A DNA stretch of 64,000 bases from Mortierella sp. BCC40632 (Eukaryota; Mortierellomycota; Mortierellomycetes; Mortierellales; Mortierellaceae), in NCBI GenBank assembly GCA_011634665.1, contig WAEK01000008.1:2500673-2564672 (forward strand), read 5' to 3'. The first letter of the stretch is position 1. Each line of letters begins with the position of its first letter. Shown one piece after another: positions 55,882 to 64,000 of this stretch. Both the position numbers and the translations under genes were made by a program. The notes below the pieces were generated by a model. It saw only the letters and a program-made list of their open reading frames with translations. It was not told the DNA's origin and did no database searches.

Positions 55882-58033
55882 TAAAGTTCTTCCCCAGAGT
55901 CTTCAGCGACTGGATCGGCGGCAGGGGGGCAGGGGCAACAGGTGTATCGCAGTTCATCTCAACATCAGCAGCAACTGCAGGAGCAGAAGTGGCAATAGGG
56001 GAGAGGCACAGGGATAGTCTTGTCAGGTAGATCCTCAGGAATCGGCAAGTTGCCGATGCGGAGCAAATTCAAAAAGTGCTCGCGGACAACAGGGAGGGTG
56101 GTGGAGCCAACCGTCTTAGTAAGACGATCGCTGTAGGCCTTTTTGACTCTAGCACGAACCTCAGGAGTCGCAGTGGCGTCACCTGGGACAGAAGGATCAT
56201 ATGTTGGAAGGTGGCGGAAGGAAAAAGCAGCAAGTGTTGAGACCAAGTTGTCCTTGTAAGAGGACTCCACGAGGAGCTCCAAAATAGAACGACCAACGAA
56301 GGCAAAGTTATGAATAGCCGAAGTGCGTACGCGCAGGGCTCGGAACTTTGTCTTTAGTTGTCCAAGTGGGCAAGACTCAATGCCACCAAAGTAGACTCGA
56401 ACAACAGGGGGGTGGAAGGAGGTGAGGGGTGACGACGTGATTGAAAGGGTCGAGGGGAAGGCTTCAGTGAATTGATAATCTTACGCTGTTCATCAGAGAG
56501 ATTGGCTCTAAGAGAGTCAGCGTAAGAACGAGGGGGAGCGTGGTGAGAAGACGACGGAGAGGCTGTGGAGGGAGTAGAGGTAACAGGAGTGGTGGGGTGA
56601 CGACGAGTGGAGGATGGCGGGGCAGGAAGTGAAGGGAAAGCGAGGGAAGCAGTTGTTGTCGAAGTCATGGCAGCTTCTAGTCGGTCGGCAAGGGAGTCCA
56701 ATCTGTCAAAGTTAGAATTCAACTTTTCAAAAAGAGGATTCAGTCTTGTCGACTCGAGAAGAAATGACAGACACTTTCTTCGACAACTCTGCAACTTGTG
56801 AGCTCAAAAGGTCAAACTGAGGGGCGAGGAACGATGTGGGGCGTTGTCGCAGGGAGCCAAGTTCATTCTGGACAGATTGCAACACATTTTTTTTCAAAGA
56901 CTGGTGTTCTTTAAGGAGACGATCCTGGGTAACGGATAAATCTTCAAAAAGAACAGGATCCAACTTGCGTAACTTCTCCCATCGGGGACCAAAGGAAGTA
57001 GAATTACGAAGGGCGGCAGCGGAAGATGATTCAGGGGCATCGGGAAGGGTGTCGTCGGAGTCGGATTCCACAATCGTGTGAATTCTTTTGCGTGCGGGCT
57101 TGGGGGTGATAGGCTGGGGTGGAATGGGTGTACCACGGGGGGGGGGGGGGGTCCAAAGAACGAATTGTGGAAACAACGGCAGGATCAGGGACAGGTGAAG
57201 GAGCAGGAGACATAGAAGCTGGGGATAGTTTGGTAGGGTTGGAAGGTGAAGGGGGAATTGGGGAAATCAGAAGAACAAGAAGCCGGAGGCAAGGAAGGCA
57301 ACAGAGAGGAACTAGGGGTAGGGTCGGAACAGGATTCGGTGGAGTCCATGACTTCATCAAGATCAGCCGTCCCGATACCGGTGAATGGAATAACGGAAGA
57401 ATCGGTGCTCTCGGCAAATTGGGACATAGAGGAGATATTCTCCAAGTCCATGGTAGAGAGGTCTTCATCAACCGGGGCAGAAGCACTTGCAGGGAAAGAG
57501 AGGATAGGGTCGTCCATGGGGTCAAGGTTTGGAGGAAACACGGTAGAAGCAGAAGGGAGAACAACAGAGGTATGTGCGGAGGAACCAAAATGAACAACAG
57601 GGGCAGAAGAGGAAGCAGATATAGGTGTAGACTGAATGGAATCGGATGAGGCAGGGGAAGTTGAAGGAGGGGGAACAAAGATCGGATTGGGAGAAGAGAG
57701 GATGACAGAGGAAGAAGAAAGGGGTTGGGTGATAGGAGAGGCGGTACAGCCCAAACCACCATCCAGGGGAAGTAAAACTTCAATCACCTGGCGAGCGGTG
57801 AACTGCTCATGCTTACAGGAGCGGCGATAAGTTCTGACAAACATGGAATTTGTCGACTTGACTTGATTCTTGTAAAAGACAGGGTCGGCCTTGCAGTCCT
57901 TGTTGGGGCATGGCTTCGGCCACTGGCTGGAGTAAAGGCGAAGAAGGCGTTCGGCCTCAATACGATCCTCAGGGAAGCAAGAGAACTTGTCCTTGATTGC
58001 AACTGGATCAGAGGGGGTCCCGGGGGTCCCCAT
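55881..58033 (-). pseudogene. LINE copy 2 ORF1, divergent version
   Basis: Starts MGTPGTPSDPVAIKDKFSCF with a Cys/His cluster (CPNKDCKADPVFYKN … RSCKHEQF) and is open for 282 codons (58,033 to 57,185). It then continues in other frames through KPARKRIHTIVESDSDDTLP, LRKLDPVLFEDLSVTQDRLL and YDPSVPGDATATPEVRARVK. It aligns in domain order with ORF1 of copies 1 and 3 but is substantially different in sequence, including different Pro/Ser-rich segments. Stop and start overlap as TAATG, as in the other copies. Confidence 0.82.
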
Positions 58034-58228
58034 GATGAAGGAGATGCAACGAACCTGGCGGAAGGGGGATTATATAAGAAAATGATCCCGGGAGAGTGCG
58101 GAAAAAAAAATGGAAGGAATAGGGTGAGTCAGAGTGACCAAAAAGATGGCGTGATTACTGCGGGTGGCTTTTGTTATGGTTTGAGTGGCAGTGGGGGGGG
58201 GGGGCAGAAGGATCTGGCGTGGGAAAGA

Positions 58229-58325
58229 TTTAGGGTGGGGGGGGCAACGTTTAGCCAGGATTTAGGGGAGGGGGTTCAGAGTGTTTTTTGATTACTGCGG
58301 GGCTTTTTTAGGGTTTTTTAGGCTT
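58229..58325 (+). repeat. TTAGGG-like junction tract between LINE copies 2 and 3
   Basis: TTAGGG at 58,230, 58,262 and 58,308 plus a TTAGG, interspersed with a short piece repeated from the LINE 5' region (GATTACTGCGG). Confidence 0.8.
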
Positions 58326-58512
58326 TAAGTTCTTTTAATAGTGTGGCCAGAAGGCAATAGGGCTTAGTAGGGAAGGCTATGGAAGTGATATGGCGAAGGG
58401 AGAGTCGAAAAATCAAAAAAAAAAAAGTCAAGTCGAAAATATTCTAAGTCAAAAAAAAGAGTAGGGTGTGTGATGGGGGGGGAACCAGTCAGAGCGTCTA
58501 AGTCGGCTTCCG

Positions 58513-61500
58513 TCAGGGTGGAATGGCAGGGAGGGGGGGATCAGTGTTGTAGTTTTGACGAGGCCTCTGCCAGAACTCGAGATAGCCAAAGGCTGTCGCA
58601 AGAGCAGAAAACTTCTTCGTGCGGAGGAGGTAATCTATCACATTAAAGTGCAAGATCAGCCCCGGAGGAGGATTGTGGAGGAAAGCTTGGTACGCATCAA
58701 CACAACCACGAGGAAGATATCCACAGAGGTCAGCGTCGAAGCACTCCTTGACATGGCGACGAGAGAATCTCTGCTTACACTTGGAGCAATCTGAGCCAGC
58801 AGCAAAGTGATTCAGACTCCAAGCGATAGCATTCTTGCGGAGACGAAGAGAATTTAAAAAGACAAAGTAGCAACTGCCACTAAGTCGCTTTCGCATCTCT
58901 GGGACAAACTGGCGGGGCATGACAAGATTCAGAGAACCAACGTCAGCATAAAACTTGTTCCTCAGGAATAACCGGAGAGGGTACCCTGTACTCTCATGGG
59001 TCAATCCAGGCGGCAATGGGTCCAAAGTGCGCGACTCGATGCTTCTTTTGACACTCAACCACTGGGAATAATCCGGGTGACGAGTGACATGGGGCAAGAT
59101 GCGATCGTGGGGGCGACGAGTGAACCAAATGCGGCCACGGATGTGTGCAGCAGGATTAGAGTGGTGCATTTTCTGGAAGTGGCGAGTCAAAAAGACAGGC
59201 CAAGTCCGAAAAGCGACGCGTTACAACAGGAATAGCCAGCATGGAGTGCATGGCGACAAGTCCAATGTTGTGCTCTGTGATCCAGCAAAGTGCACGATCT
59301 TGTACAGCCTGGACCGGGAGGAGATACTGGAACCGCGAAGTATCATTCTTGTGGACAAAGGGGAACGGGGCCGGAGTGCTAGCATTGCGACCAGGCGAGT
59401 TCATGAGCCAACGATAGACCAAGCCAGCACCATAGTCCATTTGAGAACGAACAAAGGTGCGATAAAAGGCAAGGCGAAGACCAGCAGGCCAAAGACTTCC
59501 ACGACGAACACAAATGTCCAAAGTCGAGGTAGCCTTTGCAACAGTAGACTCGAGGTGAGCCTCCCAGTTGATGCCTAACTTCTCGAATGGGAATCCAAGA
59601 TATGTATAGCGGTCAACACGGGGAATCTCTCCATGACCAGGAATGATCGGAGTGGGTTCATGAGGGCCAAAGCCAACAGCACCACACTTGGAGAGATTCA
59701 ACTGCATGCCATTGTCGTGAGACCAGGCAGCAAGCTTGTTGGTCGAAACCTGTAAGTCAGACGGAAACTCGGACGAGGCCGTGATATCGTCAGCAAACAG
59801 AAGCGATCGCGGGAGGCAGCTATTTGGCACTGTATCTTGATGCAAAGAGGGAGGCAAGGTCGTCAATAAAGACGTCGAACAGCAGAGAGAGACAAGAGAG
59901 ACCCTTGGAAAAGACCACGGGTCAAGTCTATCGATCTCGTCTGCCGCCCATTCACCACGATCTTGGAAGAAGTCCCCAGGAAGAGGGAATCAACCAAAGC
60001 TAGAATCTGGGTCGAAGCACCCCTGGACTCGAGCTTGGAAAGCAAGAGTGGGACAGGGACAGTGTCATACGCCTGAGCAAAGTCGTAAAACACCCTACAA
60101 CGGTGACCGAGAATGGCAGCTTCGTGGGCCGTCAGAGCGTGCGTCAACGTGGAGAACCCACGTCGAAAGCCAGCCTGAGTCGAATGCAAGCGGAACGCTG
60201 GGGAGCGTTCGAAGAACCGAATCAACAACCTCTCAAAGGACCGACGCATCATCACAGTAAGTGAAATGGGTCTGAACTTGTTGATAGTTGTCTCCTCACC
60301 CTTGGGGATGGGGAAGATTACCGAGCGGTTCCATGAGGCAGGTGTCACACCGAGTAGACAACACAACCGGAACAACTCAATAGTCCGAAACGGAAGACTA
60401 GAACCAATAAGGGCTCGAAGAAGGCGAATATGAACACCATCCTCTCCCCCTGCAACATGAGCTCGATACTTTCTCCAAAACCGAATCAAAGTCGTCAGAC
60501 CAAAGTCGTCAGACCACAGGATCTCATTTTTGTGAATGAGACTCCACGATAAGGTGAGACAGGGGGGAAGCAACTCGTCGCGAGTCTGCCGAAACACACC
60601 AGAAAAGTGGTTCACAGCATCCTCAGCAGGAGTGATCGAAGGATCTCGAGACGTCAGGGTAACAGTCTTTGTGCGGCAAGCTCGTTTGAAAGTACGGACA
60701 GCGTCAGCCAACGAAGGAGCATCTGAGATATCATCCCAGAGTCGATCAGCAGAAGCGCGCATCACGGACGGAACATACGAACCACACACCTCCTCGGCGG
60801 CAACATGAATGGCACTAACAATAGATTCATCCAAGTCGTCGACCAAGCGCTGGCGATCAACCAAAGAAATAACATCAAGCCCACCAGCCGTAGACAGTTC
60901 CTCAACGCGGTGAAGAACTTGACTACTGTAATCGGCAAAGTCCTCAGCGCAAGCATCAAAGCTGTTGCATAGGTCTGAGCGAACACGGGCGTGCACGAGA
61001 TATTTCAGGTTGAACCTGCGGGCCTCTTGAGTCGGGGACACATCCATAGGAGCACGAAGCTCTAGGACGCAGTCCATCATCTTGTGGTCAGACGTGGTAT
61101 ATGGAGACGAATCAACATAAGACCAACGGAAGTCTTTGACGGCAGCGCACCAGTGCGTGATGATTCTTGGCGGTGCCAGGAGAAGGGAGGTTAAGGAAAT
61201 AACAACCAGATCTCATGACCCTCGACACACACTCAACTCGATCTGAAGGGCCTCCACGAGAACCACGACCAGACAAAGAGTCGAGACGCACATTGAGGTC
61301 GCCAAGAATAACATCAGGAAGACCAGGGGAAGAAGTAGAACAAGAGATGTGGCGGATGAAAAAGGATTCAAAGTCGGCGATGGGAAGAGAAGGTGGCAGA
61401 TAGAGGGAACGGAAGGTGGAACCAAGGAGGGAAAGATCAATGGAATGGGACGTAACAGAAAAGGATATATGGCGACGAACAAGGGGTGACACAATGCAGA

Positions 61501-61721
61501 GAAGACCACCATGGCGGTGACCAGCTCAGGGGGGCGGGAGGAAGGGGAGAGGAGCAAAGGAAGAGTGGGTGGGAAGAATAAAAGGAATGATCCAAGAACC
61601 AAGTCTCAGAGCAGATGAAGATGTCGAACTGTGAAGGAATGAAAGAACAAATACGCTCAAAGTCTTTGGCTGGAAGGCCGCGACAGTTGAGGTAGGCAAT
61701 ACGAACAAACTTACTATTCAT
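58513..61721 (-). pseudogene. LINE copy 3 ORF2: APE endonuclease, reverse transcriptase, zinc knuckle
   Basis: Endonuclease start MNSKFVRIAYLNCRGLPAKD, CSETWFLDHSF, VILGDLNVRL and TSDHKMM are all present in pieces (breaks about 61,490 and 61,130). A 405-codon frame (61,080 to 59,863) covers the linker and first half of the RT including FYDFAQAYDTV and GLFQGSLLS. A shift near 59,885 leads to the second half with LLFADDITASS (59,866 to 59,156). The zinc knuckle lies in the overlapping frame from 59,190 to 58,513, ending shortly after NYNTDPP because of a base loss near 58,530. Confidence 0.92.
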
Positions 61722-63792
61722 TAAAGATCTTCCTCAGAGTCTTCGGCAACTGGGGCGGCAGCGGCATCGGGAACGGCAGGAGGGTCACAGTCCATACCTT
61801 CATCAACAGCATCAGCCGAAGCCGGAGTCGAGTCAGGGAGAGGAGCTGGAACAGTCTTGTCGGGCAAGTCTTCAGGGACCGGCAGATTGCCAACGCGGAG
61901 CAAATTCAAAAAGTACTCGCGGACAACTGGTAAGGTCGTAGAGCCAACCGTCTTTGTCAGACGATCGCCATAAGCCTTCTTCACTCGAGCGCGAACTTCA
62001 GGGGTGGCTGCTGCATCACCAGGGACGGATGGGTCGTAGGTAGGGAGATGGCGGAAGGAGAAGGCGGAGAGAGTAGAGATCAAGCCATCCTTATAGGAAG
62101 ATTCCACAAGGAGCTCGAGAATGGAGCGACCAACAAAAGCAAAGTTATGAATAGCCGAGGTACGAACACGAAGAGCTCGGAACTTTGCCTTGAGTTGGCC
62201 AAGGGGACAAGACTCAATGCCACTAAAGTAGACACGAGTGACAGAGGTGGAGGGAGGAGTGGGGCGACGGCGTGCTTGGAATGGACGAGGGGAAGGCTTA
62301 AGTGAATCGATGATCTTTCGCTGTTCGTCTGAGAGATTTGCTCTAAGAGAATCAGCATAAGATCGAGGGGAGGAAGTGTTGGGGAGAGGTGGAAGGAGAG
62401 GCGGCGGAAGCGGGAGCAGCAGCTTTTTCAGGAAGTCGGCGAGTGGGGAATAGGCGAGGCAGGGGAGTGCAGGGGAACGCAGCAGAGGCAGTCAACGACG
62501 CAGTCGTGGCTGCCTCAAGTCTATCAGCAAGAGAATCCAGACGGCCAATGACGGCTACAGTTTTCTCAAGCGAAGACTCAGTGTTCTCAACACGGGTAGC
62601 TAAAGCTGAGACATCTTTGGCCAACTCGGAGACCTTCAATTCCAAGGCTGAAAACTTGGCGGAGGGAGGAAGGGGATGAAAAGGAACAGAAGAGGAGGGA
62701 CCATCGCGAATGCCATCAATTTCACTCTGAACTTTCGCAAGAAGAGCCTTAATAGACTCATACTCTTTGAAAAGTCGAGATTGATTGAGGACAATCTCAT
62801 CACAAAGTTCCGGATCAATCTTACGAAGCTTCCCCAAACGACTGGCCTCCTTAGCCAAGTGACGGGAAAAAGCAGCCGAAGACGATTCAGGAGCATTTGA
62901 TGAAAACCCATCAGAGTCTGAATCATTGATGATCCGACGGCCCCTCTTGCGACCCAACGCAGACGCACCACCACCGGGAGCAACTGCGTCTGGAGAGCTT
63001 GTGGAAAAATTGACAGCAGGATGAGAGGTAGGAGAAGTCACAGGGATGAGTGGAGGAGTTTGGACAGAGCTGGGTTTCGATAGGGGGATCTGGGCAGCTG
63101 GAAAGGTGAAGGCAGATTCGGGAACGGAGGAGTCGGGGGTGGAGGGAACAGGGGCAAAAGGAAGAAGTTGGTAAAGAAGACGATACAAAATCACTAGGTA
63201 ACTCGAAAGTATCCATAGATTCGTCCATATCGTCAAGAGGGAGATCAGAAGAGGGCAAAACAGGTGAAACAGGACTCTCCACTTGGGACATAGAAGAAAT
63301 ATCTTCCAAGTCCACAGAAGTGAATTGTTCGATGGAGGAAACAACACTGTGGAGACGGGCAGGCATAGAGGCAATGGCAGGGGCAGAGGCAGAGGCAGGG
63401 GTGGAGGCAGAGGCAGAAGTCAAAGGAGAAGGCGCAGGAGACAAGAAAAAGGAAGGGGAACTGTTGTCAATAGTGGAAGGGGGCTGAGTGATGGGGGAGG
63501 TAGTGCAGTTGACACGATTGTCGAAGGTACCAAGATACTTGATGGCTTGTTCGACGGTTATCTTCTCATGTTTGCACGTTCTGGCGTAGCGACGGGCATA
63601 AAGTCCACGCTTGGAGACGACTTGATCTTTGGAAAACTTGTTAACGGGGCATTCATGACGCTTGCAAGGAAACGGCCATCGATGACCATACTCCTTTACA
63701 AGGAAGTCAGCGCGGAGAATATCGATGGGATTCCCGATAAACTTGGCCGAGATCTCAGCGAGATCTTCGGGGGGGTGCCGGGGTCCCCATGA
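61721..63792 (-). pseudogene. LINE copy 3 ORF1
   Basis: Near-identical to ORF1 of copy 1. The middle (63,374 to 62,352) is a 340-codon frame containing GRKRGRRIINDSDSDGFSS, LRKIDPELCDEIVLNQSRLF and the coiled-coil-like LEKTVAVIGRLDSLADRLE. The C-terminal frame (62,107 to 61,721) holds YDPSVPGDAAATPEVRARVK and ends EDSEEDL. The Cys/His N-terminus lies at about 63,750-63,560 in another frame. Stop and ORF2 start share base 61,721 (TAATG). Confidence 0.82.
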
Positions 63793-64000
63793 TGAAGGAG
63801 ATGCGACGGACCTGGCAGGAGGGGGATTATATAAGAAAATGATCCCGGGAGAGTGCGGAAAAAAAAAATGGAAGGAATAGGGTGAGTCAAAGTGACCAAA
63901 AAGATGGCGTGATTACTGCGGGTGGCTTTTGTTATGGTTTGAGTGGCAGTGCAGGGGGGGGCCAGATGGATCTGGCGTGGGAAAAGTGGAGGGCAACGTT

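Larger units (their letters stand above)
52475..58262 (-). mobile_element. LINE copy 2 of the array (mosaic)
   Basis: Same layout as copy 1. ORF2 from about 55,650 downwards and the 5' region (58,034-58,262) are near-identical to copies 1 and 3. The block 55,660-58,030 (ORF1 and first endonuclease segment) is markedly diverged. Confidence 0.93.
58310..64000 (-). mobile_element. LINE copy 3 of the array, reaching the window edge
   Basis: Third copy; its 5' region ends CAACGTT at the last base of the window, about 25 bp short of the junction seen in copy 1. The array may continue to the right. Confidence 0.92.

Overview
The window is transposon-dominated eukaryotic nuclear DNA, most likely from a fungus, possibly an early-diverging lineage. 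The evidence is two short-intron genes (75 and 129 bp introns with GT-AG ends and CTAAC/CTAAG branch points), chromodomain Ty3/gypsy elements with very short LTRs, a HUH/PIF1 Helitron, Tc1 and hAT relics, a Crypton/DIRS-type tyrosine-recombinase relic and TTAGGG-type repeats. I cannot name the species. No prokaryotic features, rRNA genes or convincing tRNAs were seen.

Layout. 0-11.5 kb is a graveyard of decayed DNA transposons: rearranged hAT pieces, a Tc1/mariner N-terminus, a LINE zinc-finger relic, and a tyrosine-recombinase C-terminus with three copies of its 3' terminal repeat. It also holds duplicated CT-rich/poly-T blocks and one intact-looking two-exon gene for a secreted protein (4.35-5.11 kb). 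At 11.7-17.8 kb a second host-type gene is split by a complete Ty3/gypsy element with identical 183-bp LTRs and a CATTC target duplication. Its reading frame then runs straight into a 15.8-kb satellite (17.8-33.6 kb). About 28 units of roughly 560 bp make up that array, and each contains a variable run of a 29-bp minisatellite.

From 33.6 to 43.66 kb lies a degraded Helitron. A second Ty3/gypsy element sits inside its coding region on the minus strand (34,815-40,023; 162-bp LTRs, CCTCT target duplication). The Helitron 3' end abuts the integrase/chromodomain end of a third gypsy element. 44.5-46.5 kb holds a GACA microsatellite, a 28-bp minisatellite carrying two hAT-type MITEs with perfect 8-bp target duplications, and a second Helitron-type 3' terminus.

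46.7-64 kb contains three head-to-tail, same-strand (minus) copies of one two-ORF LINE (ORF1 plus APE endonuclease/RT/zinc knuckle ORF2), spaced about 5.8 kb apart. Each 3' junction carries TTAGGG-like tracts in the same orientation. This is the architecture expected of a telomere-associated retrotransposon array growing rightwards, and it is the most interesting signal here. The middle copy has a strongly diverged ORF1 between near-identical flanks, so the copies are mosaics.

Almost every transposon ORF is broken, mainly by one-base indels, often in homopolymers. Identical LTRs around a heavily frameshifted element raise the possibility that some breaks are assembly errors.
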